Positions 37,700-47,129 of a stretch of DNA of 64,000 nucleotides are shown in pieces. A program made the translations under genes and the position numbers. Under the pieces are notes generated by a model. The model was not told the origin of the DNA and made no database searches. It saw nothing but the letters and a program-made list of their open reading frames with translations. The stretch comes from Methylotenera sp. (lineage in GTDB: Bacteria; Pseudomonadota; Gammaproteobacteria; Burkholderiales; Methylophilaceae): assembly GCA_017880905.1 (NCBI GenBank), contig JADGRO010000013.1, positions 1 through 64,000 of the forward strand, read 5' to 3'. Position 1 is the stretch's first letter. Every line of letters begins with the position of its first letter.

Positions 37700-38713
37700 C
37701 TAGCAAGCAGCACTGCACTCTATCATTTCGTTGTATTCAGTTGCGATATCTTTATTGATATCCATTAAAGCGGCATGGATACGCTGCACTTCAGTGCTGT
37801 CGCCACGTGTTTTGGCCAGCGCGCCTAGCCGCACAAGTGCGTCAAAGTTAGTATTATCCAAGCTCGCTGCCTGTTTATAAGCTTTTTCTGCGAGTTCTGC
37901 TTTACCTGTATTTTCCAAACCTAAACCAAATTCATACCAAGCTTCGGTACTTTTAGGCTCCACTTGAGTCCATTTTTCGGCCACTTGCGCCAATTTTGGC
38001 CAATCGCCACGCGCTTCTGGCACCGCAACCTGCATGTAGAAGGGTTTTTTGTCTTCGTCCTCTTCCCACAAAGCCTTACCGGAGATTGGGAAAGCGGTCG
38101 TTTCAGGTTGTTTTTCTAGTTGCGCTAGCCACTCAATCGGTAGTGCATAGTGAATACTACCGCCACGTCCTGCTGTTTTGAAGGTGTTGATGCCAACTAA
38201 TCTGCCTTCCATATCAAATAGGCCGCTGCCGCTTGCACCCAAAGAGAAATTGGCCGAGCTGCGAATGATTTTACCTTGATCGGAATCGTACAAGGCCTCA
38301 ACTTTGCCGTTACTGGTGAGCGGCGCAGGTGCACCGTTAGAGTGGCCGATAGCGGCGATTTCTTGGCCGCGTTTCAAATCGGTGCTTTTGCCAATAATCG
38401 CAGGTTTAAATGGCATGTATGTGGTTGAAACCAAACATAAATCGTGCCAAGCATCAGCTTTTAGCGAGGCGATTAGGTAAGTTTCTTCGCCACGCGAAAC
38501 CCAAGGTTGCTTTGTGGCACGCAACACATGGCAATTGGTGATAACTTTATTCTCGCCCACCACTACGCCTGAGCCATATGCCAAGCCGCCAGAAGCGTTG
38601 TAACCGCGCACCATAACCACGCTAAAAAAAGCATCTAGCATTTTTGGATTATCGAAAGCCAAGGCAGGCTGAATGGCCGCTAGCAAGGCGGTAGCAAGTA
38701 TTAAAGCGCGCAT
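37700..38713 (-). CDS. Secreted trypsin-like serine protease with C-terminal TPRs
   Basis: This 337-residue protein has a signal peptide (MRALILATALLAAIQPALA). A chymotrypsin-fold domain with histidine in VITNCHVL, aspartate in WHDLCLV and serine in SLGASGSGLFD follows, then two TPR-like helical repeats (AWYEFGLGLENTGKAELAEKAYKQA). The nucleophile motif is GASGSG rather than the usual GxSGG. It should act in the periplasm. No partner gene is apparent. Confidence 0.8.
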   Translation of the reverse strand: MRALILATALLAAIQPALAFDNPKMLDAFFSVVMVRGYNASGGLAYGSGVVVGENKVITNCHVLRATKQPWVSRGEETYLIASLKADAWHDLCLVSTTYMPFKPAIIGKSTDLKRGQEIAAIGHSNGAPAPLTSNGKVEALYDSDQGKIIRSSANFSLGASGSGLFDMEGRLVGINTFKTAGRGGSIHYALPIEWLAQLEKQPETTAFPISGKALWEEDEDKKPFYMQVAVPEARGDWPKLAQVAEKWTQVEPKSTEAWYEFGLGLENTGKAELAEKAYKQAASLDNTNFDALVRLGALAKTRGDSTEVQRIHAALMDINKDIATEYNEMIECSAAC

Positions 38714-38803
38714 TATTATTCTCCCTTTGTTAATCGCTATAGTAAATGACTAAAATTTTACTACAAAGTTCTCAAAAATTACTTGCCAAGTGAAGTTGCA
38801 AAG

Positions 38804-38820
38804 CCTGTTAAAATTACAGG
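38804..38820. promoter_or_regulatory. LexA-box-like inverted repeat upstream of uvrB
   Basis: CCTGTTAAAATTACAGG has CTGT and ACAG half sites 7 nt apart, one base short of the CTG-N10-CAG spacing known for proteobacterial LexA boxes. It lies about 37 nt before the uvrB start, a sensible operator position. Binding is unproven. Confidence 0.4.
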
Positions 38821-38856
38821 TTGATTAAATGGATTGCCTAATTGCATTAAATAAAC

Positions 38857-40893
38857 GTGTTTGTCACCTTTCCCAATAGTAAATATCAGCTACATCAGCC
38901 GTTTCAACCAGCTGGTGACCAACCTGCGGCTATAGAAAAGCTGATTGATGGCCTAGAGCAGGGCATGAAGTTTCAAACTTTGCTCGGCGTAACCGGCTCG
39001 GGTAAGACATTTACCATGGCTAATGTCATTGCCAGACTTGGCCGCCCAGCCATTGTGATGGCACCCAACAAAACGCTGGCAGCACAATTATATTCAGAAT
39101 TTCGTGAGTTTTTCCCTAATAATTCGGTGGAATATTTTGTGAGCTATTACGATTATTATCAGCCAGAAGCCTATGTGCCATCCCGCGATTTGTTTATCGA
39201 GAAAGATTCCAGCATTAACGAACACATCGAGCAGATGCGGCTTTCGGCCACCAAGGCGCTCTTAGAGCGCGAAGACAGTATAATCGTAGCGAGTGTTTCG
39301 GCGATTTACGGCATTGGTGACCCGGTGGATTATCACGGTATGGTGTTGCACTTAAAACAAGGCGATAAATTGAGTCAGCGTGATGCCATACAGCGCTTAA
39401 TCGGCATGCAATATGACAGGAATGACTTTGATTTTAATCGGGGCAGTTTTCGCGTGCGTGGCGATGTGATTGATATTTTCCCCGCAGAAAATAACGAAAC
39501 GGCGGTGCGCTTAAGTTTATTTGATGACGAGGTAGAATCGATTACTTTATTTGACCCTTTGACTGGACAAATATTTAATAAAATTCAACGATTTACAATC
39601 TATCCTTCAAGTCATTACGTAACATCGCGCGAAACCACAATTAAGGCGATGGAAAAGATTAAAACCGAGTTACGCGACCGCGTTGCCTTTTATATTAAAG
39701 AAAATAAGCTGGTAGAAGCGCAACGCATTGAACAGCGTACACGATTTGACCTGGAAATGCTCAACGAAATTGGTTTTTGCAAAGGCATCGAGAACTATTC
39801 GCGCCATTTGTCAGGCCGCAATGCGGGCGATCCGCCACCCACGTTAATTGATTATTTGCCTGATAACGCGCTGATGATTATCGACGAAAGCCACGTCACT
39901 GTGCCGCAAATTGGCGGTATGTATAAAGGCGATTGGTCGCGCAAGACCAATTTGGTCGATTATGGCTGGCGCTTGCCTTCAGCACTGGATAATCGCCCGC
40001 TAAAGTTTGAAGAATTTGAGCGCATTATGCGCCAATGCGTGTTTATCTCGGCCACGCCGGCAGAATATGAAAAAAACCATCAACAGCAAGTGGTGGAGAT
40101 GATCGCGCGGCCAACCGGCTTGATTGACCCGGAAATCATCGTGAAGCCAGCCGATACGCAAGTAGATGATTTACTTGGAGAAATTAAGAAAAGAGTGATG
40201 GTTCACGAACGCGTGCTGGCCACCACGCTCACCAAACGCATGGCAGAAGATTTGACCGATTATTTGGCGGAACACGGTGTAAAGGTGCGCTATTTGCACT
40301 CAGACATTGACACGATCGAGCGTGTTGAGATTATCCGTGACTTAAGGCTGGGCGAATTTGATGTGCTGGTGGGTATTAATTTACTACGCGAAGGTTTAGA
40401 TATTCCTGAAGTGTCTTTGGTTGCGGTGCTGGATGCGGATAAAGAAGGTTTTTTGCGCTCCGAACGTAGTTTGATTCAAACTGCGGGTCGCGCTGCACGA
40501 AATATCAACGGCAAAGTGATTTTTTACGGCAACAGCATTACGCGTAGCATGAAATTGGCGATAGATGAGACCAATCGTCGCCGTCGTGTACAAATGGCGT
40601 TTAACGAGGCGAATGGCATTACACCCGTAGGTATTACCAAGCGCGTAAAAGACATGATTGACGGCGTTTACGACAAAGATGAAGTGCAACGCGAGCGCAA
40701 AGCTGCGCAAGATCAAGCTAATTATGAGAGCTTGAGTGAAAAACAAATACTCAAGGAAATGAAACGCCTGGAAAAAGCCATGCACGATGCGGCCAAAAAT
40801 TTAGAATTTGAAAAAGCGGCCGATTTTAGAGACCAACTTAAAAAGTTGAAAGTGAAATTTTACGGCGCAGAAATCCCCGACTTAAATTTATAA
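38857..40893 (+). CDS. uvrB: Excinuclease ABC subunit B
   Basis: This 678-residue helicase-like damage verifier of nucleotide excision repair has Walker A ([16 protein letters not shown]), the beta-hairpin motif [32 protein letters not shown] and helicase motifs [17 protein letters not shown] and [11 protein letters not shown]-terminal UVR coiled-coil ([17 protein letters not shown]) contacts UvrC. The start is GTG 38857, with no strong ribosome-binding site; nothing upstream in frame is better. Confidence 0.96.
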   Translation: MFVTFPNSKYQLHQPFQPAGDQPAAIEKLIDGLEQGMKFQTLLGVTGSGKTFTMANVIARLGRPAIVMAPNKTLAAQLYSEFREFFPNNSVEYFVSYYDYYQPEAYVPSRDLFIEKDSSINEHIEQMRLSATKALLEREDSIIVASVSAIYGIGDPVDYHGMVLHLKQGDKLSQRDAIQRLIGMQYDRNDFDFNRGSFRVRGDVIDIFPAENNETAVRLSLFDDEVESITLFDPLTGQIFNKIQRFTIYPSSHYVTSRETTIKAMEKIKTELRDRVAFYIKENKLVEAQRIEQRTRFDLEMLNEIGFCKGIENYSRHLSGRNAGDPPPTLIDYLPDNALMIIDESHVTVPQIGGMYKGDWSRKTNLVDYGWRLPSALDNRPLKFEEFERIMRQCVFISATPAEYEKNHQQQVVEMIARPTGLIDPEIIVKPADTQVDDLLGEIKKRVMVHERVLATTLTKRMAEDLTDYLAEHGVKVRYLHSDIDTIERVEIIRDLRLGEFDVLVGINLLREGLDIPEVSLVAVLDADKEGFLRSERSLIQTAGRAARNINGKVIFYGNSITRSMKLAIDETNRRRRVQMAFNEANGITPVGITKRVKDMIDGVYDKDEVQRERKAAQDQANYESLSEKQILKEMKRLEKAMHDAAKNLEFEKAADFRDQLKKLKVKFYGAEIPDLNL

Positions 40894-40948
40894 ACAATAG
40901 TTTGATTAATTAACACATTTTCACTATAATCGCGGTCTTTCAAACCTT

Positions 40949-40990
40949 GCCACACCATTCTAGTTAAATCTAGTCCGCATCGTGGGTGGC
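40949..40990 (+). promoter_or_regulatory. Candidate S6:S18 ribosomal-protein leader RNA
   Basis: The rpsF 5' leader can pair GCCAC with GTGGC, enclosing CTAG-TTAAAT-CTAG and an exposed TCCGCATCGTGG. A CCG-containing bulge within a closing stem just before rpsF is the pattern of the S6:S18 autoregulatory RNA element described in many bacteria. Confidence 0.55.
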
Positions 40991-41011
40991 TTTAAACCAT
41001 AAGGGGAACAT

Positions 41012-41419
41012 ATGCGACATTATGAAGTAGTTTTTATCGTCCATCCGGACCAGAGCGAGCAAGTGCCAGCAATGATAGAGCGTTATCGCGCCTTGATTGC
41101 CGCCAGTAAAGGCACTATCCACCGTTTAGAGGATTGGGGTCGTCGTCAATTGGCTTATCCAATCCAAAAAATCCACAAAGCACATTATGTGTTGATGAAC
41201 ATCGAGTGCGATCACGCCACTTTAGATGAGCTGGAACACGGTTTTAAATTTAACGATGCCGTGATTCGTCACTTAACCATGGGTACTAAAACCGCTGTGA
41301 CTGCGCCTAGCCCAATGATGAAAGAAGAAAAATCTAGATCAGTAATAGGCAGAGATGAAGTGCCAGTTGCCGCCATTGTGGTGCCAGATTTAGTTGCTGA
41401 GGTCGTGGAAGCAGAATAA
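41012..41419 (+). CDS. rpsF: 30S ribosomal protein S6
   Basis: This 135-residue protein has the full S6 core: [52 protein letters not shown] and [13 protein letters not shown]. It is followed by a charged, probably disordered tail. It forms the S6-S18 pair on the 30S platform. AAGGGGAAC precedes the start. It begins an rpsF-rpsR-rplI operon that lacks the priB gene often found second. Confidence 0.97.
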   Translation: MRHYEVVFIVHPDQSEQVPAMIERYRALIAASKGTIHRLEDWGRRQLAYPIQKIHKAHYVLMNIECDHATLDELEHGFKFNDAVIRHLTMGTKTAVTAPSPMMKEEKSRSVIGRDEVPVAAIVVPDLVAEVVEAE

Positions 41420-41468
41420 TTGAACAGTGTGGCTATATGCCATACCAATGAATATTTAGGAGTTTATG

Positions 41469-41702
41469 ATGGCAAGAGAAATGTACAAACGCCGCCGCTA
41501 CTGCCGTTTTTCAGCAGAAGGCATTAAAGAAGTTGATTACAAAGATGTGGATTTGCTGAAAGATTTCATTTCAGAAAACGCAAAAATTATCCCAGCCCGT
41601 ATGACTGGCACTAAAGCCAGATATCAACGCCAACTCACGACTGCGATAAAACGCGCGCGTTTTTTGGCCTTGTTACCATACACAGACAAGCACCCCGGTT
41701 AA
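41469..41702 (+). CDS. rpsR: 30S ribosomal protein S18
   Basis: This 77-residue protein is of normal length: [59 protein letters not shown] 41469 gives better spacing from TAGGAGT than ATG 41466. It binds S6 and 16S rRNA. It lies 49 nt after rpsF, too little room for priB. Confidence 0.97.
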   Translation: MAREMYKRRRYCRFSAEGIKEVDYKDVDLLKDFISENAKIIPARMTGTKARYQRQLTTAIKRARFLALLPYTDKHPG

Positions 41703-41725
41703 TTTTTAGGGTTAAGGAGAAAATA

Positions 41726-42175
41726 ATGCAAGTAATTTTGTTAGAAAAAGTTGCAAATCTTGGCGCATTGGGTGATATCGTTAAAGTAAAAGATGGTTTT
41801 GGCCGCAATTTTTTAATTCCGCATGGCAAAGCAAAACGTGCAACAGAGGCCAACAAGGCCGAATTTGCGGCGCGCCGTGTCGAACTTGAAAAACAACAAG
41901 CTGAAGTGTTAGCAAGTGCGCAAAAACGTGGCGAAAAACTGGCAGGTTACGTGTTGCAGGTCACACAAAAATCCGGTGTAGATGGTCGTTTGTTTGGTTC
42001 CGTAACCAATATCGACATTGCTGAAGGCTTGAAATCCGCAGGTTTTGAGGTAGTTAAATCAGAAGTGCGCATGCCGACTGGCCCATTAAAAACCATTGGC
42101 GATTTCCCAATTAGCATTGCATTGCACCATGATGTGGTGGCGGATATTACCGTCACGGTGATTGGCGAAGCTTAA
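41726..42175 (+). CDS. rplI: 50S ribosomal protein L9
   Basis: This 149-residue, two-domain protein has an N-terminal [32 protein letters not shown] rRNA-binding part, a long connecting helix ([21 protein letters not shown]) and a C-terminal domain. It ends the ribosomal operon; a terminator follows at 42201. Confidence 0.97.
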   Translation: MQVILLEKVANLGALGDIVKVKDGFGRNFLIPHGKAKRATEANKAEFAARRVELEKQQAEVLASAQKRGEKLAGYVLQVTQKSGVDGRLFGSVTNIDIAEGLKSAGFEVVKSEVRMPTGPLKTIGDFPISIALHHDVVADITVTVIGEA

Positions 42176-42200
42176 AAAAATAAAAATATTGTCGCTATCT

Positions 42201-42226
42201 AAAAGGCTACTTCAGTAGCCTTTTTT
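42201..42226 (+). terminator. Rho-independent terminator after rplI
   Basis: AAAAGGCTAC-TTCA-GTAGCCTTTTTT separates the ribosomal genes from dnaB; the flanking A and T runs permit both directions. Confidence 0.9.
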
Positions 42227-42241
42227 ATTTATAATGTGACT

Positions 42242-43645
42242 ATGGCTAATGAATCGTACGAATTACTAACACTCCCTCCTGAAATGTTGAAATTGCCCCC
42301 GCATTCTGTGGAGGCGGAGCAAAGTGTACTGGGTGGCTTGCTGCTTGAGAATGAGGCACTGGACAAAATTATTGATATCTTATCTGCATCAGATTTTTAT
42401 CAACATGACCACCGTTTAATATTTCAGCACATTGTCAAACTACTTGATAACAATAAGCCTGCCGATATTGTGACAGTGGCGGAATCACTAGAGAGTTCTG
42501 CAGAGCTTTCTGGCGTTGGCGGTATTGCTTATTTGGGGGCGCTTGCACAAAACACGCCAACCGCAGCCAACATTCGTCGTTATGCCGAGATTGTGCGCGA
42601 ACATGCAATCATGCGCAAATTGGTTGAAGTGGGTTCAAGCATTGCTGAGAGCGCTTACAGCAGGCGCGGCCGCGATGCGCAAGAGCTGCTGGATGAGGCG
42701 GAAGCCAAGATTTTTCAGATTGCCGAAGGCAACAAGCGCACTACCGAGGGTTTTCATGAAATCAATAAGTTGTTGCCGCTAGTGGCCGAGCGCATCGATA
42801 TGCTGTTTTCGCGCGATAATCCATCCGATGTCACGGGCATACCCACCGGTTTCGAAGATTTGGATAAGCTGACTTCAGGCTTGCAACCTGGCGAATTAAT
42901 TATCGTGGCAGGGCGACCTTCCATGGGTAAAACCGCATTCTCGCTCAATATGGCTGAAAATGTTGCGCTGGATACTGGTTTGCCAGTGGCGGTATTCTCG
43001 ATGGAAATGGGCGCAACGCAGCTCGCCATGCGTATGATAGGCTCGGTAGGGCGGCTAGACCAGCACAAAATGCGTACCGGGCGGCTTGAGGATGATGACT
43101 GGGAAAAACTCACCACCGCGCTAGGCAGGCTTAACGAAGCACCTATTTATATTGACGAAGGTGCAGCGCTAAGTTCATTTGAGGTTCGCGCACGTGCCAG
43201 AAGATTACATCGACAAACAGGAAAGCTAGGCTTAATCGTGGTGGATTACCTACAATTAATGTCAGCCCCCAATAATAAACAGAGCGAGAATCGCGCGACC
43301 GAAATTTCGGAGATTTCGCGCTCACTCAAAGCACTGGCTAAAGAGTTAGATGTGCCGGTGGTTGCTCTTTCACAGCTCAACCGTAGCGTTGAGAGTCGTA
43401 CTGACAGACGCCCCATGATGTCTGATCTGCGTGAATCTGGCGCGATTGAGCAAGATGCCGATTTGATTTTATTTATCTATCGCGATGAGGTTTATAACCC
43501 AGAAAGCCCCGACAAAGGCACCGCCGAAATTATCATCGGCAAACAACGTAATGGCCCAATTGGCCGTATAAAACTTACCTTTATTGGTGAGTTTACACGT
43601 TTTGAAAACTACGCCAACGCGGGCTACATGCCAGATAACTATTAG
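42242..43645 (+). CDS. dnaB: Replicative DNA helicase
   Basis: This 467-residue helicase starts at ATG 42242; the track's GTG 42236 adds two residues. It has the N-terminal primase-interacting domain (LPPHSVEAEQSVLGGLLLENE) and the RecA-like C-terminal domain with Walker A AGRPSMGKTAFSLNMA and Walker B LIVVDYLQLM. The arginine finger region is FIYRDEVYN. There is no intein. It forms a hexameric ring that unwinds DNA at the fork. Confidence 0.97.
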   Translation: MANESYELLTLPPEMLKLPPHSVEAEQSVLGGLLLENEALDKIIDILSASDFYQHDHRLIFQHIVKLLDNNKPADIVTVAESLESSAELSGVGGIAYLGALAQNTPTAANIRRYAEIVREHAIMRKLVEVGSSIAESAYSRRGRDAQELLDEAEAKIFQIAEGNKRTTEGFHEINKLLPLVAERIDMLFSRDNPSDVTGIPTGFEDLDKLTSGLQPGELIIVAGRPSMGKTAFSLNMAENVALDTGLPVAVFSMEMGATQLAMRMIGSVGRLDQHKMRTGRLEDDDWEKLTTALGRLNEAPIYIDEGAALSSFEVRARARRLHRQTGKLGLIVVDYLQLMSAPNNKQSENRATEISEISRSLKALAKELDVPVVALSQLNRSVESRTDRRPMMSDLRESGAIEQDADLILFIYRDEVYNPESPDKGTAEIIIGKQRNGPIGRIKLTFIGEFTRFENYANAGYMPDNY

Positions 43646-43668
43646 GCTAAATATCTAAACCCAGCCGC

Positions 43669-45039
43669 ATGGCAAAAGCTAAAACCATCTACATCTGCAC
43701 CGAGTGTGGCGCCAGCGAGCCTAAGTGGCAAGGTCAATGCCCCATGTGTATGAGCTGGAACACGCTGGTGGAAAGCATTGAAGAAGCCACTACAACCAAC
43801 CGCTACGCCAATAAATTTGATGGTTTAACACAAAGTAGCGTGCTACAAAAACTAAGCAGCATAAAAGCGACGGATATTGCGCGCCACCCTACAGGCATTA
43901 GCGAGTTCGACCGCGTGCTGGGCGGCGGTTTGGTAGAAGGTGGCGTGGTGCTGATTGGTGGCGACCCGGGCATTGGTAAATCGACTTTGTTGCTGCAAGT
44001 TTTGTGTCACCTTGGCAAAGATAGTCAGGCTATTTACGTGAGTGGTGAGGAATCACCGCAACAAATCGCCATGCGTGCCAAGCGTTTGGGGCTGGATGCC
44101 AGTGAAATCGAGCTTCTAGCCGAAATTAACCTTGAGAAAATTCTCGCCACGCTGCAAACGCACAAACCCAATATCGCGGTCATCGATTCTATTCAAACTG
44201 TGTATTCCGAGGCGCTGCAATCAGCCCCAGGCTCGGTGGCGCAGGTGCGCGAATGCTCAGCGCAGCTCACGCGCTTGGCCAAGCAATTGGGCATTACGGT
44301 GATATTGGTCGGGCATGTCACTAAAGAAGGTTCGCTAGCAGGGCCGCGGGTGCTAGAGCATATTGTGGATACGGTGTTGTATTTCGAGGGTGACCAAAAT
44401 TCCAGTTTCCGCTTAATCCGCGCGTTCAAAAACCGCTTTGGCGCGGTGAATGAACTGGGTGTATTTGCAATGACCGAAAAGGGCCTGCGCGAAGTGGCAA
44501 ATCCCTCTGCTTTATTTCTCTCATACCATGAAAACCAAGTGGCGGGCAGCTGCATTACGGTGACCATGGAAGGCACGCGGCCATTATTGATTGAAATTCA
44601 GGCTTTAGTGGATGAAAACCATGCTCCCAACCCAAAACGCTTGGCTTCAGGCCTTGAACAGAACCGCTTAGCCATGCTGTTGGCGGTGTTAAATCGTCAT
44701 GCAGGTATTCCGTGTTTTGACCAAGATGTGTTCATCAACGCAGTCGGCGGCGTAAGAATTAGCGAGCCGGCAGTCGATTTGGCGGTAATTTTGTCTATCG
44801 TTTCTTCCTTAAAAAACAAACCATTAGCGCCTAAACTTATTGTATTTGGTGAGGTTGGTTTAGCCGGAGAAGTGCGCCCTGTGCAAGGCGGCCAAATGCG
44901 CCTAAAAGAAGCTGCAAAATTGGGCTTTACCAAAGCCATTGTGCCAAAAGCCAATGCGCCGAAAGCGAAAATTGTTGGATTGGAAGTGATTGCGGTGGAG
45001 CGCTTAGAACAAGCCTTAAATCAGCTGAGAAATGGTTGA
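43669..45039 (+). CDS. radA: DNA repair protein RadA
   Basis: This 456-residue RecA-like protein has an N-terminal zinc finger (CTECGASEPKWQGQCPMC), Walker A IGGDPGIGKSTLLLQ, the family motif FKNRFGAVNELG and a C-terminal Lon-like domain. It promotes branch migration during recombination. It is 23 nt downstream of dnaB and probably co-transcribed. Confidence 0.96.
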   Translation: MAKAKTIYICTECGASEPKWQGQCPMCMSWNTLVESIEEATTTNRYANKFDGLTQSSVLQKLSSIKATDIARHPTGISEFDRVLGGGLVEGGVVLIGGDPGIGKSTLLLQVLCHLGKDSQAIYVSGEESPQQIAMRAKRLGLDASEIELLAEINLEKILATLQTHKPNIAVIDSIQTVYSEALQSAPGSVAQVRECSAQLTRLAKQLGITVILVGHVTKEGSLAGPRVLEHIVDTVLYFEGDQNSSFRLIRAFKNRFGAVNELGVFAMTEKGLREVANPSALFLSYHENQVAGSCITVTMEGTRPLLIEIQALVDENHAPNPKRLASGLEQNRLAMLLAVLNRHAGIPCFDQDVFINAVGGVRISEPAVDLAVILSIVSSLKNKPLAPKLIVFGEVGLAGEVRPVQGGQMRLKEAAKLGFTKAIVPKANAPKAKIVGLEVIAVERLEQALNQLRNG

Positions 45040-45088
45040 CGCTGAGCATGACGTCAATTAGGATGCCTGTTAACGCTAGGGAGGTGCT

Positions 45089-45268
45089 ATGACGGACGAT
45101 CCAGATGAACTTAGATACGAACAGGCTATCCATCGAAATGACCCAGCGGTTTCCATGGCAGCTATTGAAGAAATAGAGGTTCATCTCCGGTATGGTATTC
45201 CAAGCATCAAATTTTTGGGATGGGTTATCATCGTTTTACTCGCTCTTATACTTTGGCGCATTTGGTAA
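45089..45268 (+). CDS. Small C-tail-anchored membrane protein, 59 residues (not in ORF track)
   Basis: ATG 45089 follows AGGGAGGTGCT, the best ribosome-binding site in this stretch. The product has an acidic soluble part (MTDDPDELRYEQAIHRNDPA) and a single C-terminal helix (FLGWVIIVLLALILWRIW). I recognise no family. It lies 49 nt after radA and could be in its transcript. Confidence 0.6.
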   Translation: MTDDPDELRYEQAIHRNDPAVSMAAIEEIEVHLRYGIPSIKFLGWVIIVLLALILWRIW

Positions 45269-45397
45269 CTGTTGTTATGAGAATGTAAGAAGCGAGTGTA
45301 GGGCAATAACTGAACGATATTGCGTCGTATGACAATCTTTCTTTCGGCGCATTATTCTAGCCGATACGCCCTACAAATCTCCGTAACAATGGCAAAA

Positions 45398-45796
45398 TTA
45401 AACAAAAATAGTAGGGCCACCGGTATTCATAATGACTACACCCTGGCTGGGTAAAAAGTATTCAATAAACAAACTAAACAAGGCAATAAAAATACCGACA
45501 AAAAATGCTGTCCAGAATCCGGAGAGCTTGAAACCTTTGACCAGTTTGGCGACCAGCATAATCATCAACGCATTGAGTACCAAAGCAAACAATCCCAAAG
45601 TCACCAGCGTTAGCGGGAGCGTGAGAATAAGCAGAATAGGGCGCAGCACTGCGTTGACAAAGCCCAATACCAGTGCCGAAATAAGCAAAGATGACTTGTT
45701 GGAAAACTTGATGCCGTTAAACAGATAGCTGGCCACCCATAGTGAGAGGCTCATGATAGCCCAGTGGATGAGAAAATCGGATAAATGTGCGCCCAT
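45398..45796 (-). CDS. YvlD/phage-holin-like four-helix membrane protein
   Basis: This 132-residue protein has four hydrophobic segments and the family motif ALVLGFVNAVLRPILLILTLPLTLVTLG, characteristic of YvlD-type 'phage holin family' proteins of the envelope. Despite the name, no phage genes surround it. Its start lies 20 nt after the hpnE stop on the same strand, so it may be in the squalene operon. Confidence 0.8.
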   Translation of the reverse strand: MGAHLSDFLIHWAIMSLSLWVASYLFNGIKFSNKSSLLISALVLGFVNAVLRPILLILTLPLTLVTLGLFALVLNALMIMLVAKLVKGFKLSGFWTAFFVGIFIALFSLFIEYFLPSQGVVIMNTGGPTIFV

Positions 45797-45815
45797 ACAA
45801 ATGCTTTCGGTAAAG

Positions 45816-47129
45816 TTAAGGGTTAATAATGTAGTTTGAAGCGTTGATGCCGCTGCGTACTGCGCCTTCTATGGTGGCGGGGTAATCGGCATAGGTGTAA
45901 TCACCTGCAATGAACAAATTAGAGTATAGCGTACTATTGGCGGGTCTTGGCAAGTTCACTTTACAGGTAAATGTCGCGCGCTTTTCTGCAATCACTTTAT
46001 GCCACAATGGCTTGGTAAGATGCGGGAATGCGGTTTGCAGCTCTTTCACAACTTTTAATGCCAGTTCATCCTGCGTGAGCTTTTGGTGTTTGCCTTCTGC
46101 GCTAATAATCACCGCCATTAAGCCATGCTGCTTACATAAAATGCCTCTATCGAACACCCATTGGCTTAAACCACCAGTCAAGCCCAGCATTGGCGCAGGC
46201 AAGATTGCGCGATGTTGATACTGCAAATAAATGGTGTAGATGGGCTGATATTCATAGCTTTCGGTTTGTTCTGCAACAAAACTTAACTTAGGTAAATTGC
46301 CAATGACATTGCGTAGCTGCACCAGTGACACCGCAATAATCACGTGGCTAGCTTCAAACACTTCTTCTTTAGTGGCAACAATGTAACCGTTGGCATTGGG
46401 TGTGATGCTTTTAACGCATTTGTTATGCAGTGTCGTGGCCTGATGCGCCTTGAGATAGCGCATAATCGGCTGCGAAAATAGTTGCGACAAATCGTGCTTT
46501 GGCAGTAAAAAATCCGTACTATGTTTGTTTTTAAACGTATCGCGCAACACATTTAGAAACACTTTGCTGCTGGCAATGCTAATTGGCGTATTGAGCGCAG
46601 CCAAGCACAGTGGCTCCCACAGCAGCGAAACAACATTGTTTGATTGCTGGTTGTTTTGCAAAAAACCTGCCAGCGGTTCATCGTTTACAAGCTGATAATT
46701 GGTTTTTTTGAGCCGAAGCATGAATTGAATCACCGCCGCACGCTCACGCCAACTCAAGCCAGAACAAAGTAGAAAGCCTACCAGTTGGTTTAATGGCGCA
46801 GGTAAATAAGCTGGCGCAACAAATTTAAAGGCAGTTTGACTGCCTGCGCGTACATCCAGCGTCAACGGCACGCGCATCAACGCATCTTGCTCTTGCACAC
46901 CAATTTTTGCCAGTAATTTCAGCGTTTCAGTGTTGGCCCCAAGCATAATGTGCTGGCCGTTATCAAGCTGATGCACTCGGCTGCTAGCTTCGATGGCCAC
47001 GCTGCGTGCACGACCACCTAATTGCGAGGCTGCGTCTAGCAACGTGACTTTAATGCCTTGCTCAGCCAGTGTAGTCGCTGCTGCTAGGCCTGCCATGCCG
47101 CCGCCAATTACGACCACGTGTTTAGGCAT
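45816..47129 (-). CDS. hpnE: Squalene-forming FAD-dependent oxidoreductase
   Basis: This 437-residue flavoprotein has the N-terminal dinucleotide fold HVVVIGGGMAGLAAATTLAEQG and the amine-oxidase/desaturase C-terminal block LFIAGDYTYADYPATIEGAVRSG. With HpnC and HpnD it converts farnesyl diphosphate to squalene; HpnE reduces hydroxysqualene. It overlaps the end of hpnD by 8 nt. Squalene feeds hopanoid synthesis, but the cyclase gene is not in this window. Confidence 0.92.
   Translation of the reverse strand: MPKHVVVIGGGMAGLAAATTLAEQGIKVTLLDAASQLGGRARSVAIEASSRVHQLDNGQHIMLGANTETLKLLAKIGVQEQDALMRVPLTLDVRAGSQTAFKFVAPAYLPAPLNQLVGFLLCSGLSWRERAAVIQFMLRLKKTNYQLVNDEPLAGFLQNNQQSNNVVSLLWEPLCLAALNTPISIASSKVFLNVLRDTFKNKHSTDFLLPKHDLSQLFSQPIMRYLKAHQATTLHNKCVKSITPNANGYIVATKEEVFEASHVIIAVSLVQLRNVIGNLPKLSFVAEQTESYEYQPIYTIYLQYQHRAILPAPMLGLTGGLSQWVFDRGILCKQHGLMAVIISAEGKHQKLTQDELALKVVKELQTAFPHLTKPLWHKVIAEKRATFTCKVNLPRPANSTLYSNLFIAGDYTYADYPATIEGAVRSGINASNYIINP

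Noticed and set aside
45398-45796. Phage holin as a sign of prophage
   Set aside because: The family name is historical; this is a YvlD-like envelope protein and no phage genes are nearby.
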